Positions 30,524-39,788 of a DNA stretch of 64,000 nt are shown here, piece by piece. Location of the stretch: positions 744,001 to 808,000 of the forward strand of contig NZ_CP107964.1 of assembly GCF_041434935.1 (NCBI RefSeq), in the 5' to 3' direction. The notes under the pieces are model-generated. The model searched no databases. It was not told the DNA's origin and saw only the letters and a list, made by a program, of their open reading frames with translations. How positions within the stretch are numbered: the first letter of the stretch is position 1; every line of letters begins with the position of its first letter. The translations under genes and the position numbers were made by a program. The stretch comes from Kitasatospora sp. NBC_00374. Lineage in GTDB: Bacteria > Actinomycetota > Actinomycetes > Streptomycetales > Streptomycetaceae.

Positions 30524-32281
30524 ATGAGCGGGAACGCGCACTGGGAGGTGCCCGGTTACACCACACGGCGGGAGCTGGGCCGGGGAGCGTGCGGGCGGGT
30601 GGTGGAGGCGTCGCACGACGCCTCCGGCGGCCTGGTCGCCGTCAAGTACCTGACGCACGGCGCACCGGACGCGTTCCGCGCCGAGGCGGGGCTGCTGACG
30701 GGCATCCGGTCACCGCATGTGACGCGGCTGTACGAGTACGTCGAGCATGCCGAAGGGGCCGCCATCGTCATGGAGTTGGTGGACGGCGTCGCCCTGCGCG
30801 CCCTGCTCCGCCAGGAGGGCCCGACCGGGGCCGAGGCCGCGCTCACGGTGCTCAAGGGCTCGCTGCTGGGCCTGGCGGCCGCGCACGCGGCCGGGGTGGT
30901 GCACCGGGACTACAAGCCGGAGAACGTGCTGGTCGGCGTCGACGGCGCCTCCAAGCTGGTGGACTTCGGCATCGCCGTCACCAGCGGTTCGGCCGCCGGG
31001 GTCTGCGGCACCCCGCCCTACATGGCGCCGGAGCAGTGGGCCGGGCAGCCGGTGACACCGCTCACCGACGTGTACGCGGCGACCGCCGTCTTCTTCGAGT
31101 GTCTGACCGGCGCGAAGCCCTACTCCGGGACGACGGCACTGGAGTTGGCGGTCCAGCACGTCGAGGCACCCATCCCGGACGACCGGGCGGCCGAGGCGCT
31201 GCGTCCGCTGATCCGCCGCGGCCTGGCCAAGCGGCCGTCCGAACGGCCGCGGGGCGCGGCCGCGTTCGCGGCGGAACTGGAGGCGGCCGCGACCGCCGCG
31301 TACGGCGAGGACTGGGAGGTGCGCGGGCGGCGGCGGATGGCCGCGCTGCTCGCCGCGCTTCCCCTGCTGCTGGGCACCGGGAACGGTGGCGCGGCCGGCT
31401 CGACCGCGCTCGCCACCACCACGCTGGCCGCGCACTCCGACGATCCGCGGGCGGTCCGGGGCGGCCGCGCTCGCGCCGCTCGGCGCACGCCGGCGGCCCT
31501 GGCCGCCGCGACGCTGCTGGTGGCGGGGGCGCTGACCGTGTCGGCGCTCGCCTCCGACCGCTCCGGCCCGGCGAGCGACACCGGTGCTCGACCTCAGGCA
31601 GGTCCGCAGGCGGGCGCAGCGGCCACGCCGCCCGCCGGGCCGCAGCCCGGGGAGCAGCAGCCCGGCACCGAGGGCCCCACCGGCGGCACGGACCCGGGCA
31701 CGGAGCCGGGATCGCCAGGCGGGCCGGGCGCGGCGGGTGCGGCGGGCGCTGCGGGCGCTGCGGGCACCACCGGAGCCCCGGCGCCCGGCGCCTCCGCGCC
31801 CGGCGCCTCCGGAGCCGCCCGACCGGGCGGCGGAGCCCCACCGGGCCTTCCGCTGCCGACGGCGACGGCCACGCCGGTGGCACCGCCCGCCACCGCGGTG
31901 CCACCCGCGCCGGTGACCACGGCGCCGGCTCCGGCGCCCGCCCCGCTGCGGGTGCTCGCGCTGTCGGTGTCCCAGTTCGGGTGCTCGGGCCGGTACGGCG
32001 CCCAGGGCGTGGTGAGCGTGAAGTCCGACGGCGCGGCCGCCGGGACGCTCGTCCTCACCTGGTTCCACGGCAACACCCCGGGCCCCGGCACCACCGTGGC
32101 CACGGACCGGATCACGCTGCCCCAGGGGCGGACGGCGTTCAGCAGCACCTACAGCCATGCGTTCGGCTCGGCCGACACGTCCCTCTACTGGGGGGTGCAG
32201 GTGACGAGCGTCCCGGCGGCGGCGACCGGCAGCGGGACGTACAAGGTGCTGCGCTCCGACGACTGCAGCCCCGTTCTCTAG
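30524..32281 (+). CDS. transmembrane Ser/Thr protein kinase with extracellular stalk and Ig-like domain
   Basis: A 585-residue receptor-like kinase. The N-terminal kinase domain (about 8-270) has the glycine loop RELGRGACGRV, the lysine in VAVKYL, the catalytic loop HRDYKPENVL (Y in place of the usual L/V), and DFGIA. Residues 321-345 are a transmembrane helix (ALAAATLLVAGALTVSAL). Outside follow a Pro/Gly/Ala stalk that includes eight Gly-X-Y triplets (GSPGGPGAAGAAGAAG region) and a 105-residue beta domain with bracketing cysteines (FGCSGRYG and DDCSPVL). ATG 30524 is preceded by GACGAAGG. The downstream gene encodes a single-pass protein with a similar outer domain. Confidence 0.9.
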   Translation: MSGNAHWEVPGYTTRRELGRGACGRVVEASHDASGGLVAVKYLTHGAPDAFRAEAGLLTGIRSPHVTRLYEYVEHAEGAAIVMELVDGVALRALLRQEGPTGAEAALTVLKGSLLGLAAAHAAGVVHRDYKPENVLVGVDGASKLVDFGIAVTSGSAAGVCGTPPYMAPEQWAGQPVTPLTDVYAATAVFFECLTGAKPYSGTTALELAVQHVEAPIPDDRAAEALRPLIRRGLAKRPSERPRGAAAFAAELEAAATAAYGEDWEVRGRRRMAALLAALPLLLGTGNGGAAGSTALATTTLAAHSDDPRAVRGGRARAARRTPAALAAATLLVAGALTVSALASDRSGPASDTGARPQAGPQAGAAATPPAGPQPGEQQPGTEGPTGGTDPGTEPGSPGGPGAAGAAGAAGAAGTTGAPAPGASAPGASGAARPGGGAPPGLPLPTATATPVAPPATAVPPAPVTTAPAPAPAPLRVLALSVSQFGCSGRYGAQGVVSVKSDGAAAGTLVLTWFHGNTPGPGTTVATDRITLPQGRTAFSSTYSHAFGSADTSLYWGVQVTSVPAAATGSGTYKVLRSDDCSPVL

Positions 32282-32303
32282 ACCTCGCCGCACTGGGGGA
32301 GAC

Positions 32304-32984
32304 ATGTCCGAACGACCCGACCCGCGCCTGGCCTACCGGCGCTCCCCTCGGACGCCCACGCCGGCGGGCCGCTCCGAGGAGCCGACCATCGAGATCGGCC
32401 ACCCGACACAGGAGTTGACGCTCCGTCAGGCGACGGGCCGCGGGCGGCGGCCGGTGGAGGAGGCGACCAGCGCGACCCTGCTCGACGGCGCGGTCTGGGG
32501 TACGCCCCCCGCCGCGAGCCACGACCGGCTCACCTCCGTGTGGCGCGGCAGCGGCGACCACCGCGCACCCGTGCGGGCCCCGGCCGGCCGCCGGCGCAGG
32601 ACTCGGCGGTGGCTGTTGCCCGCCGGCGTGGCCGTCGCCGTGCTCGGCGCCCTGCTCTGGCAGCGCTCCCACCACGCCCTCGCGGTGACCGGCGTCGCCG
32701 TCCGCTCCGACGCCGCCGGGCCGGGCTGCGACCGCACCGTCACGGTCACGGCGGCGCTGCTGACCAACGGCGAGGCGGGCACGGTCGACTACCGCTGGCT
32801 GCGCAGCGACGGCGGGGTCTCCGGCCCGATGCGGCAGAGCGTCGAGCGGGGCTCGCGGCGGACCGAGGTCACCCTCCGCTGGTCGTTCGACGGGCCCGGG
32901 ACGGTGACCGCCACCGCCGAGCTGGAGGTCCTGTCGCCGGGCCGGGCCCGGTCGGCGACCACCTTCACCTACGCCTGCCGGTGA
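32304..32984 (+). CDS. single-pass membrane protein with extracellular Ig-like domain
   Basis: A 226-residue protein. The first 100 residues are cytoplasmic, basic and Thr-rich (EEPTIEIGHPTQELTLRQAT), possible kinase targets. A transmembrane helix follows (WLLPAGVAVAVLGALLW, 103-119), then a 100-residue beta domain with cysteines at both ends (GPGCDRTVTVT and FTYACR), the same layout as the outer domain of the upstream kinase. ATG 32304 comes 22 bases after the kinase stop with GGGGGAG. It is probably a partner or substrate of the kinase. Confidence 0.78.
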   Translation: MSERPDPRLAYRRSPRTPTPAGRSEEPTIEIGHPTQELTLRQATGRGRRPVEEATSATLLDGAVWGTPPAASHDRLTSVWRGSGDHRAPVRAPAGRRRRTRRWLLPAGVAVAVLGALLWQRSHHALAVTGVAVRSDAAGPGCDRTVTVTAALLTNGEAGTVDYRWLRSDGGVSGPMRQSVERGSRRTEVTLRWSFDGPGTVTATAELEVLSPGRARSATTFTYACR

Positions 32985-33022
32985 CCGGCCGGCGTCCCTC
33001 GCACCACACCTAAGGATGTCCT

Positions 33023-34420
33023 GTGCACCACCCACCCGCTTCCCGCCACGGCCGCGCGACGCCGCCCGTGCTCGAAACGCGTTCCATCGGCTTCGTCCCG
33101 CCGGACGAGCGCCGCGGCCAGGTCTGGCACCAGGGGCCGTTCTGGTTCTCCGGCAACTTCGTGCTGACCACGCTGGTGATCGGCTTCATCGGCCCGTCAC
33201 TCGGGCTGGGGGTCGGCCGCTCGGTGGCGGCCGTCGTCCTGGGCACCTGCTTCGGCACGGTCTTCATGGCGGTGCACGCCAACCAGGGCCCCCGCCTGGG
33301 GCTGCCGCAGATGATCCAGTCCCGGGCACAGTTCGGGGTGCGGGGCGCCGTGCTGCCGTTCGCGGCGGTGGTCTTCGTCTACCTGGGGTTCAACGTCTTC
33401 AACGTCGTGCTGGCCGCCCAGGGCCTCGAACAGGTCACCGGCGGCGGGCCGGTGCTCTGGTACCCGCTGCTGTCGGCGGTCGCGGTGGTCCTGGCCCTGG
33501 TCGGGCACGACCTGCTGCACGCCGTGCAGCGGGCGCTGAGCTGGATCCTCATCGCGGTGTTCGGGGTGCTGACGGTCGGCGCCGCCGTCCACTGGTGGGA
33601 CGCGCCGGTCGACGCACCGGCCGCGGGCAGCCCGTGGACGGCGTTCCTGGCGACCTTCGCGGCGGCGGCCGGCTACCAGATCAGCTACGCGGTCTACGTG
33701 TCGGACTACTCGCGCTACCTGCCCGCGGACGCCGACGCCCGCCGGGTGATCGGGTGGACGTACGCGGGTGCGGCCGCCTCCGCGGTCTGGCTGATGTCGC
33801 TGGGCGCCTTCCTGGGCAGCCGCCTGCCGGGCACCGACGCCGTCACCGCGCTGCTCCGGGCGGGCGACGCCGTCCTGCCCGGTTTCGGCGCGGTCGCCGT
33901 CCTGGTGTCCTCGCTGGCCCTGGTCGGCGTGATGGGAGTCAACACGTACGGGGCGATGCTGACGGCGGTGAGCGGGGTGGACGCGTTCCGCCGGCGGCGG
34001 CCGACGGGCGTCCTGCGGGCGGGCGCGGTGCTCGCGGTCGGTGCGGTGGTGCTCGGGGTGGCGCTCGTCCTGCCCGAGGACTATCTGGGCAGCTTCAACA
34101 CCTTCATCCTGCTGATGCTCTACGTCCTGGTCCCGTGGACGGCCATCAACCTGGTCGACTACTACGCCGTCCGCAGGGGCCGCTACTCGATCGAGGACAT
34201 CTTCGACGACCGCGGCAGCTACGGCCGTTGGGCCTGGCGCGGTCTGTCCTGCTACCTGCTCGGGCTGGCGGCGATGCTCCCCTTCCTCTCGACCACCCTG
34301 TACACCGGGCCGGTGGCGCGAGCCATGGACGGGGCCGACGTCTCGTTCGCGGTGGGGCTGGTGGTGTCCGGCGGCCTGTACGCGGTGCTCGCGCGGCGTC
34401 CGGGAGCCGGGGCCGGGTGA
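33023..34420 (+). CDS. NCS1 family nucleobase/allantoin-type permease
   Basis: A 465-residue transporter with about 12 hydrophobic helices. The start is ETRSIGFVPPDERRGQVWHQ, the N-terminal helix-preceding motif of purine-cytosine permeases, followed by FWFSGNFVLTTLVIGFIGPS (helix 1), QIYA-like YQISYAVYVSDYSRYLP (helix 6 region with the conserved SDYSRYLP) and FILLMLYVLVPWTAINLVDYY. It imports cytosine, purines, allantoin or related compounds with H+ or Na+. GTG 33023 follows AAGGATGTCCT. It stands alone after the kinase group and converges with the LAL regulator gene. Substrate not predictable. Confidence 0.92.
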   Translation: MHHPPASRHGRATPPVLETRSIGFVPPDERRGQVWHQGPFWFSGNFVLTTLVIGFIGPSLGLGVGRSVAAVVLGTCFGTVFMAVHANQGPRLGLPQMIQSRAQFGVRGAVLPFAAVVFVYLGFNVFNVVLAAQGLEQVTGGGPVLWYPLLSAVAVVLALVGHDLLHAVQRALSWILIAVFGVLTVGAAVHWWDAPVDAPAAGSPWTAFLATFAAAAGYQISYAVYVSDYSRYLPADADARRVIGWTYAGAAASAVWLMSLGAFLGSRLPGTDAVTALLRAGDAVLPGFGAVAVLVSSLALVGVMGVNTYGAMLTAVSGVDAFRRRRPTGVLRAGAVLAVGAVVLGVALVLPEDYLGSFNTFILLMLYVLVPWTAINLVDYYAVRRGRYSIEDIFDDRGSYGRWAWRGLSCYLLGLAAMLPFLSTTLYTGPVARAMDGADVSFAVGLVVSGGLYAVLARRPGAGAG

Positions 34421-34454
34421 GACCGGGTGAGACCGGCGCGCGGCCGGTCCGGCC

Positions 34455-37115
34455 TCAGCCGAACCGGCCCGCGAGCTCACGTCGCGTGGTGACGCCGAGC
34501 TTGGCGTAGATGCGCTGCAGGTGGTTGTCGACCGTCCGGACGGAGATCGTCAGCCGGGCGGCGATGTCCTTGCTGAGCATGCCCCGGGAGGCGAGCAGGG
34601 CGATCTCCTGCTCCCTCCCGGTCAGCCGGACCGCCTCCTCGCCGACCAGCAGGGCCGGTGTCCTGGCGCCTTCGCAGCGCGCCGCGAGCTCCTCGGCGCG
34701 GACCGCCGTGGCCGTGGCCCGGCGGGCCCGGCCGCTCTCCCGGAACAGGACGGCGGCGGCCTTGGCGGCCTCGGCCGCCGGCAGGTCGGCGCCGATGGTC
34801 TCCAGGTCCGCCGCGACGGCGAGCAGCCGGTCCGGGTCCTGCGCGGCCAGCGCGCCGGCCAGTTCGGCACGTGCCCGGGCGAACGGCCCGTTGCAGCCGG
34901 CCGCGATCTCCGCCAGCCGGTCGGCGACCTCGCGCGCCTGCCCGAGCCGGGCCAGGTCGGTCAGCAGGACGGCCTCGAAGGAGACCTGTCCGCGCTCGCG
35001 GGCCTCCTCGGCCGCCTGCGCGAGCAGGGCGCGGGCGCGGGTCAGCTCGCCCCGGGCAACGTACAGCCAGGCCTCGCCCAGCTGTTCCTCGGGCATGACC
35101 GTCGCGCCCGGCAGCCGGTCGCGTTCGGCCAGCGCCGCCTCGGCCGCGTCGAGGTCGCCCTGCAGTGCGGCGCAGCCGGCGATGCCCGCCAGCGCCATCG
35201 GCAGGGCGACCGCGGTGTGCGGGCGCGACGCCCGGGCGACCTCCGCGAACCAGCGGCGGGCCCGTGCCGGATGCCCGGCCAGCCAGGCGCCGCGGCCCAG
35301 GTGGAAGGCCAGCAGCCGCCGTTCGGTGTACACGCCGGCGTCCGCGAGGCCCGCGTAGGCCCGCTCGCCCACCGCGCGGGCCTCGGCCAGCCGGCCGCAC
35401 TCGGTCAGCGCGAGCGCCAGGACGGACAGGTGTGCCGCCTCGTGCGTGGCCACGGCGTACGCGTCGGTGTCGGCGTCGGTGGCCGGGTGGGCGCGGAGGA
35501 CGCGCCGGGCCCAGTCCACGGCCTCCTCGCCGCGGCCCAGGAACGCGAGCGCCGCGGACCTGGCCGTCGCCGCCATCAGCCACAGCCGGGCGTCCGGTGC
35601 CTGCGCCACGTCGGGTTCGAGGTCGGGGTACAGGGCGAGGCTGTGCGCGAACTCCCCCACCGCGAAGGCCGTGCTCGCCTCGTTGACCGCCAGGGCGCGG
35701 ATGCCGAGGGGGCTGCGGACGCGGTCGCGGGCGGCATCGATGACCGTCAGGACCTGCGCGTACGGGGCTCCGAGGCCCCAGACGAGGTTCTGGGTGCGGA
35801 TCAGGACGGCGGTCAGCAGTTCCTGCTCGTCGGCGGCGAGCGCGTCGGCGGCGGCCAGCTCCTCCTCCGCCTCCCGGAAGTCCCCCGCCTCGTACAGGGT
35901 CCGCCCGAGCAGCAGCCGGATCGCGAAGCCGTGCTGCTCCCTCGGCACGGCCCGCAGCAGGCCCAGCGCGCGCGGGTACTCCCGGGCGTGCGCGGCCAGC
36001 ACGGCGGCGTGCACGAGCAGCGCGGGGTCCGCGGTGCCGGTGGCCGCCAGCTGATGGGTGGCCAGGTGGAGCGCGTCCTCGCGGCGGCGGGCGCCGCTCT
36101 TCTCCGTCAGGGCGACGTGCCGCAGGAGGGTCTCGCGACGGCGCAGCGCGGTCATGTCGGCGCGCAGCACCTCGCCGTAGAGGGGGTGGGCGAGCCGTAC
36201 GGCGGTGCGGCGCCGTTCCTGGGCGACGACGACGAGCCCGGACTGTTCCAGCCGGTCGAGGGTGTCCTCGCCGGCTTCCATGGTGAGCCGGGCCAGGGAG
36301 AGCGGCTCGCACAGGGCGAGGGCGTCGAGGACGCACCGGCCCGCGGGCGGGGCGACCGCGAGGCGGGCCCGGATCAGGTCGGTGAGCCGGCGGGTGCCGG
36401 GCAGCCGCTCCGCGCCGAGCGCCCAGATCTCACCGTCGCTGGTGAGGGCTCCCGAGGTGACCGCTCCGACCACCAACTCCCGTAGGTAGAGCGGGTTCCC
36501 GCCGCTGGCGGTGAACAGCTGGCCGGCCGTGTTGTGCCCGACGGCGCCCTGCAGCACCTGCTCCAGCAGGGTCTCGACCTGCGGGAGGCCGAAGGCTGCC
36601 AGGTCCAGCTGGTGGACGGCGTCACCGTGTCCGAGGGCGGCGACGGCCTCGCCGTCGGCCTCCCCCGAGCGGACGGATCCGAGCAGCAGGACCACCCCGG
36701 CGTCCATCAGCTGACGCAGCAGCATGGCCGAGGTGGCGTCGAGCAGGTGGACGTCGTCGACCAGCAGGACGGTCCGGCGCCGCGGGGTGCCCGCCGGGCG
36801 CGCGGACAGCAGCCGGGCCACCTCGGCGAATCCCGCGACCGGGTCCGAGAGGTCGGCCCCGGCGGGGAGCAGGTGGGCGATGGCGCCCAGCGGCACCGAG
36901 GCCGCCGCCGCGGTGGCCAGGGCCCGTCCGACGCGGTGACCGGCCGCGGCCGCCAGGTCGGCGCACTCCTCCGCCAGCCGGGACTTGCCGACGCCCGCCG
37001 GCCCGAAGACCAGGAACCCGGCCCTGCGCGGGTCGCGCAGGACCTCCTCGAACTCCGACAGCTGGGCCTCTCGCCCCACCAGCGGCCATCGCCGCAGCAC
37101 GTTCCTCGGATCCAT
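34455..37115 (-). CDS. LuxR-type LAL transcriptional regulator
   Basis: An 886-residue regulator of the large ATP-binding LuxR family. The N-terminal AAA/NB-ARC-like domain has Walker A GPAGVGKSRLAEE (near 41) and Walker B VLLVDDVHLLDAT (near 118). The middle is helical repeats (about 350-780). The C-terminal LuxR HTH (about 820-886) reads LTGREQEIALLASRGMLSKD, IAARLTISVRTVDNHLQRIY. Relatives are pathway-specific activators of antibiotic or carbon-use genes. GGAAGGAAACGGGG precedes the ATG. No biosynthetic cluster is beside it; the convergent permease is the nearest candidate target. Confidence 0.93.
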   Translation of the reverse strand: MDPRNVLRRWPLVGREAQLSEFEEVLRDPRRAGFLVFGPAGVGKSRLAEECADLAAAAGHRVGRALATAAAASVPLGAIAHLLPAGADLSDPVAGFAEVARLLSARPAGTPRRRTVLLVDDVHLLDATSAMLLRQLMDAGVVLLLGSVRSGEADGEAVAALGHGDAVHQLDLAAFGLPQVETLLEQVLQGAVGHNTAGQLFTASGGNPLYLRELVVGAVTSGALTSDGEIWALGAERLPGTRRLTDLIRARLAVAPPAGRCVLDALALCEPLSLARLTMEAGEDTLDRLEQSGLVVVAQERRRTAVRLAHPLYGEVLRADMTALRRRETLLRHVALTEKSGARRREDALHLATHQLAATGTADPALLVHAAVLAAHAREYPRALGLLRAVPREQHGFAIRLLLGRTLYEAGDFREAEEELAAADALAADEQELLTAVLIRTQNLVWGLGAPYAQVLTVIDAARDRVRSPLGIRALAVNEASTAFAVGEFAHSLALYPDLEPDVAQAPDARLWLMAATARSAALAFLGRGEEAVDWARRVLRAHPATDADTDAYAVATHEAAHLSVLALALTECGRLAEARAVGERAYAGLADAGVYTERRLLAFHLGRGAWLAGHPARARRWFAEVARASRPHTAVALPMALAGIAGCAALQGDLDAAEAALAERDRLPGATVMPEEQLGEAWLYVARGELTRARALLAQAAEEARERGQVSFEAVLLTDLARLGQAREVADRLAEIAAGCNGPFARARAELAGALAAQDPDRLLAVAADLETIGADLPAAEAAKAAAVLFRESGRARRATATAVRAEELAARCEGARTPALLVGEEAVRLTGREQEIALLASRGMLSKDIAARLTISVRTVDNHLQRIYAKLGVTTRRELAGRFG

Positions 37116-37236
37116 CCCCGTTTCCTTCCACGATCCCCGGGGCGACGACGGTTGAGGGTGATCTTCGTGCGCGGCCCCGGGTGTGCGGAGTATGCCAGAG
37201 CCCTCGGACAGGGGTCGTACGGACGCCGGGGCGTGC

Positions 37237-37665
37237 CTACAGTTCGCGGTCCTCGGCGAGGTCGTCCCAGCGGACGGCGGCCAGGGCGTGATCGGTGCTC
37301 CCGGACGTCGGGAGGACGGGGGTGGCCTGGAACCACACGACGGTCAGGGCCGAGTAGTGCAGCACCGTGTCGAGGTCCGGGTCGACCGGGTACGAGCTGA
37401 AGGAGCCGGTGCAGGTCACGGCGGGCAGCAGCTCGACGGGGCCGAAGGCGCCGGCGGGGTGGTCGGGATGCTCCCGGACGGGCTCGACCAGGTGCACCGG
37501 CCGGGTGCCGCCCTGTCCGGCGTTCTTGACCAGGCGTTCGAGAATGCGGTCGTTCCAGCGCCGGAACGGATAGCCCTCCAGCAATCCGCCGTAGGTGGAG
37601 GACATCCGCACGTCCTGGAGTTCGATCGAACGGCCGGACGCGAGCACGAAGTGAGCGAGGGTCAT
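37237..37665 (-). CDS. hypothetical protein, 142 residues
   Basis: A soluble protein of mixed strands and helices (MTLAHFVLASGRSIELQDVR, MSSTYGGLLEGYPFRRWNDR, ILERLVKNAGQGG) ending AAVRWDDLAEDREL. No signal or membrane segment. The motif pattern (YGGLLEGYP and VEPVREHP..PAG) recurs in streptomycete hypothetical proteins, but I know no function. GGTAGG lies nine bases upstream of ATG 37665. It precedes the orphan cytochrome b gene on the opposite strand, with 421 bases between the starts. Confidence 0.72.
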   Translation of the reverse strand: MTLAHFVLASGRSIELQDVRMSSTYGGLLEGYPFRRWNDRILERLVKNAGQGGTRPVHLVEPVREHPDHPAGAFGPVELLPAVTCTGSFSSYPVDPDLDTVLHYSALTVVWFQATPVLPTSGSTDHALAAVRWDDLAEDREL

Positions 37666-38086
37666 GTTCGGAAACCTACCGGCCGGGGTGCGGCCCGCCC
37701 GGGCGGGGCCGGCGCGTCCGTCGAGGATGCGGACGTGGTCGACACGGCCTGATGAGCGTGCGTGCGCATCCACGACACGACAGCATGAGGGGTGTAACCG
37801 AGCCGTCACTCCGGGCAACCGGGGTGGCGGGGTCGCGCCGGTGGCCGAGCGAAGGTGGCGGGCCGTCCGGCGCGCAGGCGGCCGCCGCTCCACGACGGCC
37901 GCCATCGACGTGGGTACCCCCGAGCGCGCCGGGCCGAAGGACGGCGCCTCGCGCGGTGCCCTTCCTTCCGGAGAGGCGCTTCGATGACCACAGATGCCGA
38001 CCGTCGACGACCGGCCACGCGGCCTGCCCGGCCACACCGTACGGGCCCGGCCGCGCACTGCCCCGTCGCACCGCGAGGGGGCCGCC
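37666..38086. other. 421-bp divergent intergenic region upstream of orphan cytochrome b
   Basis: It separates the hypothetical gene and the cytochrome b gene and must hold both promoters. Frames that extend here have poor codon bias. I see GC-rich direct matches (CCGGGCAACCGGGG near 37811-37826) but no clear operator, riboswitch or terminator. Confidence 0.4.
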
Positions 38087-39730
38087 ATGCGGGCTGACCG
38101 GCAGTCGTCCCGTCCCGCGGCCCCGGCGTCGACACGGGAGCAGCCGGCCAACCGGGCCGAAGCGCTCGCGGACTGGACGGACGGGCGCCTGGGCATCTAC
38201 GGGCTGGCCAAGGCGAACCTGCGCAAGGTCTTTCCCGACCACTGGTCGTTCATGCTCGGCGAGATCGCGCTCTACACCTTCGTCATCATCCTGCTGACGG
38301 GCGTGTGGCTGACGTTCTTCTTCAAGCCCAGCATGGGCGAGGTGGTCTACGAGGGTGCCTACGGGCCGCTGAACGGCGTCCGGATGTCGGACGCCTACGC
38401 CTCCACCGTGAACATCAGCTTCGACATCCGCGGCGGGCTGCTGATCCGGCAGATCCACCACTGGGCGGCGATCGTCTTCGTGGCGTCGATGCTCGTCCAC
38501 ATGATGCGGGTGTTCTTCACGGGCGCCTTCCGCAAGCCGCGCGAGCTGAACTGGATCTTCGGCGCGCTGCTGCTGATCCTCGGCATGTTCGACGGGTTCA
38601 TGGGCTACTCGCTGCCCGACGACCTGCTGTCGGGCACCGGAATCCGGTTCATGGAGGGCGCGGTGCTGTCCGTGCCGGTCGTCGGCACGTACCTGCAGAT
38701 GTTCATCTTCGGCGGCCAGTTCCCCGGCACGGTGATCATCCCGCGGCTGTTCACCGTCCACATCCTGCTGATCCCGGGCATCATGGTCGGGCTGCTCACC
38801 GCGCACCTGATCCTGGTCTTCTACCACAAGCACACCCAGTTCGCGGGCGCCGGCCGGACGCAGAAGAACGTCGTCGGCATGCCGCTGATGCCGATCTACA
38901 TGGCCAAGGCGGGCGGGTTCTTCTTCCTGGTCTTCGGGATCGTGGCGGCGATGTCCGCGATCGCCACCGTCAACCCGATCTGGGCCTACGGGCCGTACCG
39001 GCCGGACCAGGTCTCCACCGACGCCCAGCCCGACTGGTACATGGGCTACTCCGAGGGCCTGGTGCGGGTCATGCCCGGCTGGGAGATCTCGGTCTGGGGC
39101 GGCCACACCCTCAACCTCGGGGTGTTCGTCCCGCTCATGGTCTTCCCGCTGGTCCTGATCGCCATCTGGACGTACCCGTTCTTCGAGGCGTGGATCACCG
39201 GCGACAAGCGCGAGCACCACATCGCCGACCGGCCGCGCAACGCCCCGGTGCGCACCGCCTTCGGCGCGGCGTGGATCTCGGAGTACCTGGTCCTGCTGAT
39301 CGGCGGCGGCAACGACCTGGTCGCCACCCACTTCCACCTGTCGCTCAACTCGATCACCTACGCCGTCCGGGTCGGCTTCTTCGTCGTCCCGGTGATCGTC
39401 TTCTTCGTGGCCAAGCGCTGGTGCCTCGGCCTTCAGCGCCGGGACAAGGAGAAGGTCCTGCACGGCCGGGAGAGCGGCGTCATCAAGCGGCTCCCGCACG
39501 GCGAGTTCATCGAGGTGCACGCCCCGCTGCCGCAGGCCCAGATGCACCGGCTCACCGCGCACGACCAGCCCGCTCCCGCACCGGCGCCGGAGCCGACCGG
39601 CCCCAAGGGGAAGCCGAACCGGCTCGCCTGGGTCAGGCACCGCCTGTCCGTGGGCTACTTCGGCTCGGACGGGCAGATCGCCAAACCCACCGAGGAGGAG
39701 GCCCGCAAGATCGGCAGCGGCCACCACTAG
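38087..39730 (+). CDS. qcrB: orphan cytochrome b subunit of the bc1 complex (QcrB-like)
   Basis: A 547-residue membrane protein with the cytochrome b/b6 fold. The haem-binding histidine pairs lie in helices HHWAAIVFVASMLVHMMRVF (H..H 13 apart) and VHILLIPGIMVGLLTAHLIL. The Qo-site motif is PDWY (AQPDWYMGYSEGLVRVMPGW), the actinobacterial form of PEWY. The C-terminal 120 residues form a cytoplasmic extension usual in Actinobacteria. Normal qcrB sits with qcrC, qcrA and ctaE; here none is nearby, so this is a second, isolated copy. GAGGGG is six bases before ATG 38087. A strong hairpin follows. It may replace the housekeeping subunit under some condition, including bc1 inhibitors. Confidence 0.93.
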   Translation: MRADRQSSRPAAPASTREQPANRAEALADWTDGRLGIYGLAKANLRKVFPDHWSFMLGEIALYTFVIILLTGVWLTFFFKPSMGEVVYEGAYGPLNGVRMSDAYASTVNISFDIRGGLLIRQIHHWAAIVFVASMLVHMMRVFFTGAFRKPRELNWIFGALLLILGMFDGFMGYSLPDDLLSGTGIRFMEGAVLSVPVVGTYLQMFIFGGQFPGTVIIPRLFTVHILLIPGIMVGLLTAHLILVFYHKHTQFAGAGRTQKNVVGMPLMPIYMAKAGGFFFLVFGIVAAMSAIATVNPIWAYGPYRPDQVSTDAQPDWYMGYSEGLVRVMPGWEISVWGGHTLNLGVFVPLMVFPLVLIAIWTYPFFEAWITGDKREHHIADRPRNAPVRTAFGAAWISEYLVLLIGGGNDLVATHFHLSLNSITYAVRVGFFVVPVIVFFVAKRWCLGLQRRDKEKVLHGRESGVIKRLPHGEFIEVHAPLPQAQMHRLTAHDQPAPAPAPEPTGPKGKPNRLAWVRHRLSVGYFGSDGQIAKPTEEEARKIGSGHH

Positions 39731-39744
39731 CGGACCGCCCGCAG

Positions 39745-39786
39745 CCGTCCGGCGCCGAATCCCCACCGGGGGCCGGCGCCGGACGG
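39745..39786. terminator. bidirectional hairpin between cytochrome b and membrane protein genes
   Basis: CCGTCCGGCGCC (39745-39756) pairs exactly with GGCGCCGGACGG (39775-39786), an 18-base loop. It fills the space between two convergent stops and can end both transcripts. Confidence 0.8.
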
Positions 39787-39788
39787 CG

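Noticed and set aside
37811-37826. CCGGGCAACCGGGG as a regulatory element upstream of the orphan cytochrome b
   Set aside because: A short imperfect match in very GC-rich DNA; expected by chance and not repeated.
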